Positions 51,833 to 60,506 of a stretch of 64,000 nucleotides of DNA are shown piece after piece. A program made the position numbers and the translations under genes. The notes under the pieces are model-generated. The model searched no databases, was not told the DNA's origin, and saw only the letters and a list, made by a program, of their open reading frames with translations. Positions within the stretch are counted from its first letter, which is position 1. Each line of letters starts with the position of its first letter. This DNA comes from Polyangiaceae bacterium (GTDB lineage: Bacteria; Myxococcota_A; Polyangia; Polyangiales; Polyangiaceae), in the NCBI GenBank assembly GCA_025936115.1, contig JAICTZ010000004.1, positions 279,667-343,666 on the forward strand, in the 5' to 3' direction.

Positions 51833-54043
51833 ATGGTGAGGCTCGGAGCGAGGAGTCGAACGCGTGCGGTGGGGTGGGTCGTCGTGTTGCTCGCGGCTTC
51901 GGCGGCGTTCCCGGCGTGCGGCTCCTCGGGCCACAGCGACGACGACACTAGCGGTGCCAGCGGCGCGCGAGCCGGAGCAGCAGGGCGCGGCGCAGCAAGC
52001 GGCGGCGCCGCGGGCAAGAGCTCGGGCGGGCGTGCCGGTACGGCGGCAAGCGGATCCGCCGGACGGAGCGCGGGCGTCTCGGGGACGGCAGGGGACGGCA
52101 GCGGCGCGGCAGCAGGCTCTGGTGCGCGCTCCGCGTCAGGCGGCGGCGGAGCTGTCGGCGGCGGGCCAGCTGGCGGTGAGAGCGGAGCGAACGCGGGCGC
52201 AGGCGAAGGCGGCGAAGGCGGCGGCACACCTTCGGTGGACTTCGGCATCTGCGGAGACCTCGGGATTTCCGGCATCAACGACATGCAGTACCTCGCGGAC
52301 GGCAGCGCGGTCGTGCTCGGGCTCGCCGGCGGCGTCGCGAAGGTCGTCGACCCGCTGACGGGAGCCGAGAAGAAGTGGTTCTTCGGACATACCGGCGCGG
52401 TCAATGCCGTCGCCGTGTCGACGGACGGGACCACGCTCGCCACCGCGAGCGACGATCACACCGTGCGGCTCTTCCGCGTGGCGGACGCAGCGCCGCTCGT
52501 GACGCTCAGCGCCGGTTCGAGCCCACTCCTCTCCGTCGCGATCACGGCCGACGCGAAGCACGTCGTGGCCGGCGCTGCCGACGGCACACTGTACCTCTGG
52601 GATGCCGGCAAAACGACCCCGTTGGCGAGCAAAGCGGGCCATAGCGATGAAGTGCTGGGGATCGGTTTCGCGGCCGCCGAAGCGCGCGTGTTCTCGGCCA
52701 GCAAAGACGGCAGCGTGCGCATCTGGTCGGCGGACGATCTCGCGTCGCTCGGCGCCGCGCTCACGGGCGGCACCTGGCAAACCGCTCTCGACGTGTCGCC
52801 CGACGGCACGCGTGTCGCCGTGGGCGACGTCTACAACTCCGTGCGCTTCATTGCGGCTGCCAGCGGCAACGTCGAGCGCACGCTGAGCGTGGGGCTCAGC
52901 CGCGTGTGGAAGCTCGATTTCGCGCCCGACGGCGCCACCGTGTTCGCGAGCGTCAACTCCGTCTACTCGGTTCCGGTCGACGGCTCGGCCGGCAAAATCA
53001 TCGCCGCCCCCATCGGCGGACCGCCGCGCGCCACTGCCTCACCCACCGACGACGCGCTATTCGTCGCCTCCGACTGGATCATGGAGTACTGGACGCGAGA
53101 GGGCGACTCGCTGCGCGACGAGATCCACGAGGGACCGTTCGCGCGCGGGGTCGCGTTCGCTCCGTCCGGCACTGAGCTCGCGATCGGCGGTGATTTCGGC
53201 TTCGTCGTGCGCGCCGCCCCCAACGGAGCCGTGCTCGCGACTCCCGATTTCGACCAGGCCGTGCCCCTCGTCGAGGGCCTCGGCTTCTCGCCCGACGGCA
53301 CGCGCCTCGTCACGGGCAACGGTGACGGCCACATCCAGCTCTGGGCCACCGCGAGCTGGCAAAGCCAAAAGGACATCGACACCTTCTCGCGCGGCGTGCA
53401 CAGCACGTCGTTCTCACCGGACGGCACGCAGTTCGTTGCAGCCGGATACGACGGCGTGCACGACGTCTACGACGCCGCGAGCGGCACACTGATTCGCGGC
53501 ATCGGTCTCGTCGGCAAGGACAACCACCAGGCGCGGTTCTCACCCGATGGAGCTCTCGCGGCGGTCGGCACCGACGACGGCGGGCTGAGCCTCGTGCGCA
53601 CCAGCGATTGGGCGGATATTCTCGAGCTCCCTGACGCACACGATGACGCCGTGAGCGTCGCTTTCTCGCGCGACGGCCGGCTCTTCAGCGCCGGGGATCA
53701 CCGTGTCACCGCGTGGGAGACGACGGGCTCGACGACACGCCACGATCTGCTCGCCGACGACGCTTTCGCGAGTACGACACTCGAGGCGTCACCGGACGGA
53801 ACCGTACTCGTCGCGGGCGCGTACACGGGTGAGCTCAGGCTCTGGACGTTGCCCGAGGCTCCGCCGGCGGACGACGGAGGTGCGGGTCAAGCGGGCGCGG
53901 GCCCTATCGCGCCGCCCCCTCCCGTGCCTGCGCCGCCAATCCCCGGCCACGGCTCGGCAGTACTCGGCACGAGCTTCTCGCCCAATTCACGCATGCTGGC
54001 GGTGGCGTACGCGGACGGCACCGTTCAGGTCTGGTGCCGGTAA
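51833..54043 (+). CDS. Lipoprotein with WD40 beta-propellers
   Basis: This 736-residue lipoprotein begins TRAVGWVVVLLAASAAFPAC (lipobox FPAC). A Gly/Ser/Ala linker (~30-130) and then about 13-14 WD40-like repeats follow, forming two propellers (GHTGAVNAVAVSTDGTTLAT, HSDEVLGIGFAAAEARVFSA, SFSPDGTQFVAAGYDGVHDV, SFSPNSRMLAVAYADGTVQV). Near ~665-690 a second Pro/Gly-rich spacer splits the last repeat from the rest. Such propellers are scaffolds for binding. It is anchored at the periplasmic or outer surface. No catalytic residues are seen. Confidence 0.88.
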   Translation: MVRLGARSRTRAVGWVVVLLAASAAFPACGSSGHSDDDTSGASGARAGAAGRGAASGGAAGKSSGGRAGTAASGSAGRSAGVSGTAGDGSGAAAGSGARSASGGGGAVGGGPAGGESGANAGAGEGGEGGGTPSVDFGICGDLGISGINDMQYLADGSAVVLGLAGGVAKVVDPLTGAEKKWFFGHTGAVNAVAVSTDGTTLATASDDHTVRLFRVADAAPLVTLSAGSSPLLSVAITADAKHVVAGAADGTLYLWDAGKTTPLASKAGHSDEVLGIGFAAAEARVFSASKDGSVRIWSADDLASLGAALTGGTWQTALDVSPDGTRVAVGDVYNSVRFIAAASGNVERTLSVGLSRVWKLDFAPDGATVFASVNSVYSVPVDGSAGKIIAAPIGGPPRATASPTDDALFVASDWIMEYWTREGDSLRDEIHEGPFARGVAFAPSGTELAIGGDFGFVVRAAPNGAVLATPDFDQAVPLVEGLGFSPDGTRLVTGNGDGHIQLWATASWQSQKDIDTFSRGVHSTSFSPDGTQFVAAGYDGVHDVYDAASGTLIRGIGLVGKDNHQARFSPDGALAAVGTDDGGLSLVRTSDWADILELPDAHDDAVSVAFSRDGRLFSAGDHRVTAWETTGSTTRHDLLADDAFASTTLEASPDGTVLVAGAYTGELRLWTLPEAPPADDGGAGQAGAGPIAPPPPVPAPPIPGHGSAVLGTSFSPNSRMLAVAYADGTVQVWCR

Positions 54044-54268
54044 CCGCGCGCCGTGGAACGGCACGACCACACCTTCACTTCGTGGTGGTCGGGCCGAAGC
54101 AGGAGCCGGTCCCGGTGACGTTCTCGGACGTTCCGCATGGGGTTCCGCTGGCTGGTCATTGCTACGTTTCCGGCAACTCGGCTCAGGAGTCGCTGAGCCG
54201 TTAGCGAGCAGAGCACGGCGGCCTCGACCGTTTGCGCCGCTTGGCATGCAACCTGCCTATGCAGTGGG

Positions 54269-54661
54269 ATGGACTTCGCGAAAGCGGCTCAAACAGCGCT
54301 CGGCGGCGTGCTGGTCTTCGCTGGGATCAGCCATCTGACTTTTGCGCGGCGGGCGTTTCGGGCGCAGGTGCCGGATTGGGTACCCCTCAGCAAAGACAAG
54401 ACCGTGGTCGCTTCGGGCGTGGCCGAGATCGCGCTCGGCGCCGGCCTCGTCCTCGCCGATGACGCGCGACGGCCTCTCGCGGGCAAGCTCGCGGCAGCGT
54501 TTTTCGTCGCCGTCTTTCCTGGCAACGTGTCTCAATACGTGAACCGACGGAGCGCGTTCGGACTCGACACGGACACCAAGCGATTCGTACGGCTGTTCTT
54601 TCAGCCCGTGCTCGTCTATTGGGCCCTGGCGAGCGGCAAGCGCAAGCCGTCAACCGCATAA
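54269..54661 (+). CDS. DoxX-family membrane protein
   Basis: This 130-residue protein has four hydrophobic segments in the DoxX pattern. The N-terminal helix QTALGGVLVFAGISHLTFAR holds the family 'aG..Hf' motif. VVASGVAEIALGAGLVLADD, LAGKLAAAFFVAVFPGNVSQ, and the late helix RLFFQPVLVYWALASG complete it. DoxX-type proteins are small quinone-linked membrane subunits, and this group is widespread and poorly known. The start ATG 54269 has GTGGG close upstream. Between 54044 and 54268 I see only a short 7-bp stem at 54064-54091. Confidence 0.85.
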   Translation: MDFAKAAQTALGGVLVFAGISHLTFARRAFRAQVPDWVPLSKDKTVVASGVAEIALGAGLVLADDARRPLAGKLAAAFFVAVFPGNVSQYVNRRSAFGLDTDTKRFVRLFFQPVLVYWALASGKRKPSTA

Positions 54662-54851
54662 CCCGAGGCGCCTGCCACTGACGCGAGAAAAATCCCGTCT
54701 CCGCGCACGGCGGGCTATCATACCTTGGAGTTATTCACGCAATTCGGACGCGCACTTCAAAAATGCGCTTGGCCATACGTAGAAAGGGTGATGGATTTCG
54801 ACAGTGATCCGCACTGCTTCTACGAGTGCCTAAAACTGTTCGGAGGAACAC

Positions 54852-56081
54852 GTGCGTATGAAGTGGCTTCAGATATGTGCTGGGACTGTCGCGTGCGCGA
54901 TGTTGAACTGCTCTGCTAGCCTTGACGGACCTGGCACGTCACCGGACGCGGGGACGGGCGGAGGGCAGTCCACGGCGGGCCGAGGGGGAACGGGCGGTCA
55001 CGGCACGGTCGGAAGTGGCGGAAGCGGCGGAAGCGGCGGAAGCACAATCGTTCAAACAGGCGGTACGAGCACGTCCTCTGGCGGGAGCTCGTCCGGTGGC
55101 AAGACGACCAGCGGGGGTGCGGGGGCGATCGGCGGCCAAGGTGCGAGCGCCGGCATCGGGACAGGGGCGGCCGCTGGCCGCATGGGCTCTGGCGGCTCTA
55201 ACTCGGGCGGCGCACCAACCGGCGGCAGGGCGGCGGGCGGTTCTAACTCGGGCGGCTCGCCGGCTGGCGGCCGGGCAATGGGCGGCTCTAGCTCCGGCGG
55301 CGCGCCGCCGGGCGGCAGGGCAGCGGGCGGTTCGCCGAGCGGCGGCAGGGCCGCGGGTGGCGCGAGCGCCGCTGGCGGCAGCGGAGGAGGAAGCGCGGGT
55401 TCGACCGGATCGACGACCGTTGACTGCAACACGCCCATGCCGACGGGCGGTACGCAACATTCGGGCAATAGCCAGGGCGGCTCGAACAACCTTGCTTGGC
55501 AAATCTGGTCCAACCAAGGCTCTGGAACGCTAACGACGTTCAGCACCCCTGCCTTCAGCGCCGCCTGGAACAACTCGGGAGACTACCTCGGTCGCCTTGG
55601 CTTCGAATGGGGTAACAGCGGAAAGACGTACGACCAATACGGAACGATCACCGCTGGTTTTGCCTTCAAGAAGAGTGGAAGCGGCGGTGGATTCTCGTAC
55701 ATCGGAATCTACGGGTGGTCGACCAACCCTTGTGTCGAATGGTACATTCTGGATGACTCATTCGGCCAGATGCCGTTCAACCCCTATAACTCGAGCCAAA
55801 AGGGCACCGGCACGATTGACGGTGAGAGCTACAAGTTCTTCTCGAACAGCACGAATGGAACGGGGGGCTCGCGGTGCAACCAGTCGAGTTGGTCTCAGTT
55901 TTGGAGCATTCGTCAAAAAGCCCGTCAGTGCGGAACCATCACGATCTCCGATCACTTCAAGGCCTGGGACGCGGCAGGCATGAAGCTCGGCAATCTGCTC
56001 GAGGCCAAGATCCTGGTCGAAACGGGCGGCGGCAGCGGCAACGTCGATTTTGCAGTCGCCAACGTCCAAAAGACTCAATGA
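54852..56081 (+). CDS. GH11 endo-1,4-beta-xylanase, exported
   Basis: This exported enzyme has 409 residues and a GH11-type jellyroll. The signal peptide (MRMKWLQICAGTVACAMLNC) is followed by a long Gly/Ser-rich linker (~25-190) with tandem repeats. The catalytic domain (~195-409) has nucleophile E296 in TNPCVEWYILDDSFGQ, the family strand TITISDHFKAWDAAGMKLG, and acid/base E390 in AKILVETGGGSGNVDFAVAN. It hydrolyses xylan backbones. The start is GTG 54852, with GGAGG 6 nt upstream; ATG 54858 is two codons in. With GH10, GH30 and GH39 it completes the xylan set. Two cysteines near the N-terminus could be lipid-modified, but neither is a perfect lipobox. Confidence 0.85.
   Translation: MRMKWLQICAGTVACAMLNCSASLDGPGTSPDAGTGGGQSTAGRGGTGGHGTVGSGGSGGSGGSTIVQTGGTSTSSGGSSSGGKTTSGGAGAIGGQGASAGIGTGAAAGRMGSGGSNSGGAPTGGRAAGGSNSGGSPAGGRAMGGSSSGGAPPGGRAAGGSPSGGRAAGGASAAGGSGGGSAGSTGSTTVDCNTPMPTGGTQHSGNSQGGSNNLAWQIWSNQGSGTLTTFSTPAFSAAWNNSGDYLGRLGFEWGNSGKTYDQYGTITAGFAFKKSGSGGGFSYIGIYGWSTNPCVEWYILDDSFGQMPFNPYNSSQKGTGTIDGESYKFFSNSTNGTGGSRCNQSSWSQFWSIRQKARQCGTITISDHFKAWDAAGMKLGNLLEAKILVETGGGSGNVDFAVANVQKTQ
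55191..55355 (+). repeat. 45-bp tandem repeats in GH11 linker
   Basis: Three 45-bp units plus one 30-bp unit encode GGS.SGG.P.GGRA.-type linker segments of 15, 15, 15 and 10 residues. Bases differ mainly at third positions. The repeat number could vary between strains by slippage without breaking the frame. Confidence 0.75.
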
Positions 56082-56087
56082 AAAGAA

Positions 56088-56114
56088 GAGGGCGCCCGCA
56101 CGGCGAGCGCCCTC
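56088..56114. terminator. Hairpin between convergent GH11 and protease genes
   Basis: A perfect 8-bp inverted repeat (GAGGGCGC / GCGCCCTC, loop 11 nt) fills the 57-bp gap between the stops of the GH11 xylanase and the papain-like protease. It is flanked by A-rich and pyrimidine-rich runs (AAAAGAA and CTCTGCC), which suits a bidirectional terminator. Confidence 0.6.
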
Positions 56115-56138
56115 CTCTGCCCTGCCCTGCGTGTCGCC

Positions 56139-58931
56139 TCAGAGCTTGGTGATGGTCGTGAGATCGGCGGCATTGCCACCGAGCTCGAGGAGCACCGTGT
56201 ACGTCCCGGCGGGCAGGTCGGAGACGTCGAGCGTTTCCGTTTGCTGGCCAGGGACGCTCATGTAGGTCCAGATCGACGTTACGAGCGTGCCGCTCGAATT
56301 GTAGAAGCGGTAAGTTCGCTCGTATCCGTCGCTCGCGTCCATGACGAAGGTGGAGGTCACCGTGCTCGTTACCGTCGTGGGCGTGAGCTTGAACTGGTGA
56401 GCACCGGGCTGGAGCTCGCCGCCGATGCCGAACACCGTGCTGTTATTGGAAACCAGTTGAACGGTCGTGCCTTCCGCCATGCCGTCCCGGCGCAGATAAC
56501 GTGACCAATCGTCGGTCTCGTCGGGGTACCAGCTGTAGTCCGCGCGGTGCAGCGTGCCTTGAAAGATGGCGGACGAACCGGCGGCGACGTTCGTATTCGC
56601 AAACGTGAACGTGAGGGCGGTGTCGGCCTTCCGGGCGCCGACGCTCCTGCCACCGAACAGCTTCTTGGCCTTGGCCGTGATGGGTCCCGCGGTGGTGTAG
56701 GCGGTGTCCCATACCCATTGGGTCGGATCCTGCTCGGGGTCGTTCAGGTAGTACACGACGCGATAGTCCGACAGCCTGATGGCGCTCGCCGTGCGGTTCT
56801 TCACTTCCGCGCGCAAGGTCACCGAGTTGTCGTTCACGGCGTTTTGCTGCGTGATGAAGACTTGAATCGGAGCGCTGTCGTCGTTGCTCGTTCCGGCACC
56901 TGTGAGCGTCACGCTCGGGCTCGCCAGATTCGAGCTCGTGTTGCGAATATTCAGCGCCCCGGTCTCGCTCTGGCTCGAGGCCGGAGCGAATTCGACGTTG
57001 AGCGTCCTCGTCTCACCGGGCGCGATACGAAAGCCGTAGAAATAGAAGTTCGGCGTCAAGAACAGCGGATTCGAATACCGCAGTGAGGTGATCATCAGGT
57101 CGGCGTTACCGCTGTTCGTGAGGTTCACGGTCTGATCGAGCTTCGCGCCGACAGCGATGTTTCCGAACGCGATGCTCGACGCGGGAGACACCGTGAGTTG
57201 CGGCACCTTGCTCGGATCCTGGAACTTGTAGCGCAGGCCCTGCGTCTTGCTTTGCCCGTCGCCCATGACGGCGGTGGGCTCCGTCGAGGCGGTGCGCAGG
57301 TTCGAGCGCAGACGATCCACGAGCGCGACGCCTGAGACAGTCGAGGTGAAGTGACCCCAGTTGTGCGCGAGCACTTCATACCGCAAATCGCCGTAGCTCG
57401 GGGCCCACCAGCTGAGATCGAAGGCAAAGCTCCCCGTTTGCGGAGCGGTCGTGCTGGTGCCGTCGAAGGCGTAGGGGCCGCCGCCGGAAATCGCGGCGGG
57501 GAACCAACTGTCGAGCACGGTGTCCGTGCGGTCCGGCTCCGTGAGGCCGAGGGAGACCGAGAAATTGCCACGATCGGCGGTGCTGAGCGTTACCTCCGCG
57601 ACGAGGTTCGGCTGGTAATTGACGCGAGCGCCGATGAGCGTCGTCACCTCCTGGAACAATTGAGCGCGCATGTCGCTGGCAGGGCCGAGCGGCACTTGGC
57701 TCGTGAACTGCGCCGCGTCGTAGGCAACCCACACGTAGCCGTTGTTCGCCCAGCCGGGACCCCACGAGTTCGCCACCTTGAAGGCGCCCTTTTCGCTCGC
57801 GTCCACGTGCCCGTTGGCGTTGAGGTCGACCCAAATGTCGTCGTTGTAACCGACGATGGTGGCCTCGTGCGCGCCGTCACTGCCGTTCTGCCAGGTGACG
57901 ATGTTCTGTCCGACCAACGCATCGTCCGCGCTCGTGCTCGGATCGTTGTCGATGACGTCGAATTGCCACGAATAGATGTGCGTGGCGAAGTTCACGACGT
58001 GGCCGTTCAAGAGCACGCTCTTGATCTGCGCCAGGCTGTCGGCGTCGGTGGGTATGTTCAAGAAGCTGTAGCCGAGCGATTTGTAACCGAGCGCGCGCTT
58101 CCACAGCGTGCTCGTGCGCGGCCACTCCCTGAAGTTGAGCGGATTCGAAACGTCGCCGCTGTAGGGGAAATCCGACCACATGAGCGCACCGCTTTCGGCG
58201 AGCACGCCGTGCACCGTCGACGCCCAAGTGCCGTTGTTCTCGCCCGAATTCGAAAGGTTGTACGCCCATTTCGGCGACACCTTGGTCGTGTTCGTGGTGT
58301 TCTTGTTGTTCCAGCCCGCCAAGAGGCCGAGCTCATGCGTGTACAGGTAGTATCCGACCGCGAACCCGACGCAGGAGCCGATGCCACCCTGATCGCGGAT
58401 CTCCGGAAACGCAGGGAGCGTGCTGTTGTCCACCGAGCGCGGCAGCGTCGCCGCCGCAGCGAGCCTTACGCTGCTTTTATCACCGGGCGCGCTCGTGACC
58501 AAGTCCGTGCCGGGGTCGGCGACCTGACCCTCGAGCGCGCTGACCGCAGCGGACGCTCTGGTCTTCTGTCCTGCGACCTGCTGCTTGATGCGGTCGAGCG
58601 CCAGCGGCGTCGGCCGCACCTCCGTCAGCTTCGGCGTGCCTGCTTCTAGTGCCTTGCGCTGTTCGGGCGTCATTTCGCGCAAGCCAGTCGGGTGCTGCCG
58701 ATCGGCCGGGTTCGGGTGAGATCGATACACTCGTGTGATACCCGCCGCGGCGGCGGGCGCGTTGCCCGTTGCGAGCGCGTTGCCCGTTGCGGGCGCGTTT
58801 CCGGTCCCCGCAGCTCCTTGCTGCGTCAACGCCGCGCTTTCCGACGCGGTGCCTTCTGGTCGGCTCCCGACATCGGCGCAGCCGGCCGCGAACACCACCA
58901 CCCAACCCCATCGCTCAATGTGGAATCTCAT
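56139..58931 (-). CDS. Papain-like (C1) protease with ASH and CBM3-like domains
   Basis: This is a 930-residue envelope protein. The signal peptide VVVFAAGCADVG has Cys as a possible lipid site, then short TGNAPA repeats. The peptidase domain (~165-480) has Cys187 in RDQGGIGSCVGFAVGYYL, His355 in SDGAHEATIVGYNDD and Asn388 in FKVANSWGPGWANNGY, the papain triad. After a beta domain (~480-610), an ASH/'choice-of-anchor D' sandwich begins SSIAFGNIAVGAKLDQTVNL. A CBM3-like domain follows (NDNSVTLRAEVKNRTASAIR, LSDYRVVYYLNDPEQDPTQW), and the C-terminus TYTVLLELGGNAADLTTITK ends a last beta repeat. AGGAA precedes ATG 58931. It may act on proteins of plant or cell-wall material. Confidence 0.85.
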   Translation of the reverse strand: MRFHIERWGWVVVFAAGCADVGSRPEGTASESAALTQQGAAGTGNAPATGNALATGNAPAAAAGITRVYRSHPNPADRQHPTGLREMTPEQRKALEAGTPKLTEVRPTPLALDRIKQQVAGQKTRASAAVSALEGQVADPGTDLVTSAPGDKSSVRLAAAATLPRSVDNSTLPAFPEIRDQGGIGSCVGFAVGYYLYTHELGLLAGWNNKNTTNTTKVSPKWAYNLSNSGENNGTWASTVHGVLAESGALMWSDFPYSGDVSNPLNFREWPRTSTLWKRALGYKSLGYSFLNIPTDADSLAQIKSVLLNGHVVNFATHIYSWQFDVIDNDPSTSADDALVGQNIVTWQNGSDGAHEATIVGYNDDIWVDLNANGHVDASEKGAFKVANSWGPGWANNGYVWVAYDAAQFTSQVPLGPASDMRAQLFQEVTTLIGARVNYQPNLVAEVTLSTADRGNFSVSLGLTEPDRTDTVLDSWFPAAISGGGPYAFDGTSTTAPQTGSFAFDLSWWAPSYGDLRYEVLAHNWGHFTSTVSGVALVDRLRSNLRTASTEPTAVMGDGQSKTQGLRYKFQDPSKVPQLTVSPASSIAFGNIAVGAKLDQTVNLTNSGNADLMITSLRYSNPLFLTPNFYFYGFRIAPGETRTLNVEFAPASSQSETGALNIRNTSSNLASPSVTLTGAGTSNDDSAPIQVFITQQNAVNDNSVTLRAEVKNRTASAIRLSDYRVVYYLNDPEQDPTQWVWDTAYTTAGPITAKAKKLFGGRSVGARKADTALTFTFANTNVAAGSSAIFQGTLHRADYSWYPDETDDWSRYLRRDGMAEGTTVQLVSNNSTVFGIGGELQPGAHQFKLTPTTVTSTVTSTFVMDASDGYERTYRFYNSSGTLVTSIWTYMSVPGQQTETLDVSDLPAGTYTVLLELGGNAADLTTITKL
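58753..58806 (-). repeat. 18-bp tandem repeat in protease N-terminus
   Basis: Three 18-bp units (minus strand) encode the hexapeptide series GNAPAT, GNALAT and GNAPAA-type just after the signal peptide. Two units are near-identical; the third is diverged. Confidence 0.65.
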
Positions 58932-59198
58932 GTGCTTCCTTTCAGGACCCCCAGACAATGCGGCTCGAGCACGATTTGTTCGGTCTCGCCGGAGATCTCG
59001 GAGCGGTTGCGGCGACGCCGCACGTTAAAGGAGAGCGTCGCTTCCCGGCCGTCGCAGATGTCAGCGTGGCGTGTCGAGCCCGGTTTTTGAAACGAACGCG
59101 TTCACGCCCCGTTGCGATGCGCTCGTCTGCTCGTCCGGTCGGGTTTCATGCGGGCGGTGTATGCGCCTATCGGGTACGATCTTGGCGTGGTCGAGAGC

Positions 59199-60506
59199 AT
59201 GAGAACGCGCAGGCCGCTCTGGATGGCACTCGTCACCCTCGCGTGGATGGCGGTCGCGTGCGGTAATGCCGGCCCGGCCGCGCCCGGCGGCGACGCAAGC
59301 GGTGGTAGCGCAAACGGCAGGGGCGGCCACGCTGCGACGTCGGGCGGCGAAAACGGCGCGAGCTCCGGCGTGGGCACTTCGGGCGGGGCGGGGGCGAGCT
59401 CGGCCTCGTCGGGCAAAGGAGGCGTCGCTGGCGCGAGCTCCGGCGGAATGAGCGGTGAGTCGAGCACCGGCGGCAACTCGATGGGCGGTGGTTTCGGGGG
59501 CCGAGACACTACGTCGGGCGCGCCGGCATTCGGCGGTGGCGGCGCGGGAATCGGCGTCAGCGGGATGGGCGCGGGAGTCGGCGGCGGCGGCGCGCCCGGT
59601 GGAACCGCTGGCTCGAGCGGCGGCGGCGGCTCGCGGGGCGCCATCCGGTACGTATTCGTCATTCCAATGGAGAACCACGATGAAGGGGAGGTCGTCGGCA
59701 ACGCCAAGGATGCTCCCTACATCAACGATGCGCTGTTACCGGCGTACGCCTCGACCTCGAATTTCGTCGATCAATTCGCGATCTCGACGCCGAGCGAGCC
59801 CCATTACGTCTGGATGGAAGCGGGAACCAATATGTTCGCGGACCACACGTTCACGAACGACGACGCGCCTTCCGCTTCCAATAGCACGGCGGAAACCGAT
59901 CACCTCGTCACGCAGATCGCGAACGCGACGAGCGGTGTGAGCTGGCGCAGCTATCAACAAGGCCTCTCCGACGCCACGGGCGCCTGTCCCATCGCGGCTT
60001 CGGGTCACTACGTGCCGCGCCACGATCCGTTCGTCTTCTTTCAGGACGTGGCGGGCAATCCACCCTCGAAAACGAACGCCTATTGCGTCCAACATCACAG
60101 CGGAATCGAAGCGCTCAGTGCCGATCTCATGAACGGCTCTGTCGCAACGTATGACTTCGTCACGCCGGACCTCTGTAACGACATGCACGGCCAGAGCGGG
60201 TGCCCCGACTCGAACCTCGTCCACGCGGGTGACGTCTGGCTTGCCGCGACCGTGCCCGCGCTCATCACCTTCGTGAACGAGCACTCCGGCGTCATCTTCA
60301 TCGTCTGGGACGAGGGCGACAGCACCACGAAGATCCCTTTCGTCGCGGTCGGGCCAGGCGTGAAGCCGGGCTACACGGGCAACGTCAAATACACGCACGG
60401 CTCGCTCCTCAAGTCGGTCGAGGAGATCCTCGGTTTGCCCGTGCTGCCTTCCGCGGCGAGCGAGAACGATTTCGCAGATCTATTCGCGCCTGGACAATTC
60501 CCCTGA
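59199..60506 (+). CDS. Exported phosphoesterase (phospholipase C/acid phosphatase-like)
   Basis: This 435-residue protein has a signal peptide LVTLAWMAVACGN (possible lipobox) and a Gly/Ser linker (~30-145). The phosphoesterase-family domain contains YVFVIPMENHDEGEVVGN (ENH metal site), STPSEPHYVWMEAGTNM and FIVWDEGDSTTKIPFVAVGP (WDEG.D motif) with a final H in YTHGSLLKSVEEILGLP. The order matches AcpA/phospholipase C-type enzymes that cleave phosphate esters, with two metals at the site. The start is ATG 59199. The 3' end overlaps the convergent cytochrome gene by 27 bp. Confidence 0.88.
   Translation: MRTRRPLWMALVTLAWMAVACGNAGPAAPGGDASGGSANGRGGHAATSGGENGASSGVGTSGGAGASSASSGKGGVAGASSGGMSGESSTGGNSMGGGFGGRDTTSGAPAFGGGGAGIGVSGMGAGVGGGGAPGGTAGSSGGGGSRGAIRYVFVIPMENHDEGEVVGNAKDAPYINDALLPAYASTSNFVDQFAISTPSEPHYVWMEAGTNMFADHTFTNDDAPSASNSTAETDHLVTQIANATSGVSWRSYQQGLSDATGACPIAASGHYVPRHDPFVFFQDVAGNPPSKTNAYCVQHHSGIEALSADLMNGSVATYDFVTPDLCNDMHGQSGCPDSNLVHAGDVWLAATVPALITFVNEHSGVIFIVWDEGDSTTKIPFVAVGPGVKPGYTGNVKYTHGSLLKSVEEILGLPVLPSAASENDFADLFAPGQFP

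Noticed and set aside
54725..54919. Short plus-strand frame with several Cys and Trp before the GH11 gene
   Set aside because: It overlaps the GH11 signal peptide in another frame and has no ribosome-binding site, while the GH11 start has GGAGG.
57351..58649. Plus-strand frame of over 430 codons opposite the protease
   Set aside because: The protease triad and beta domains are on the minus strand; this frame is a composition artefact.
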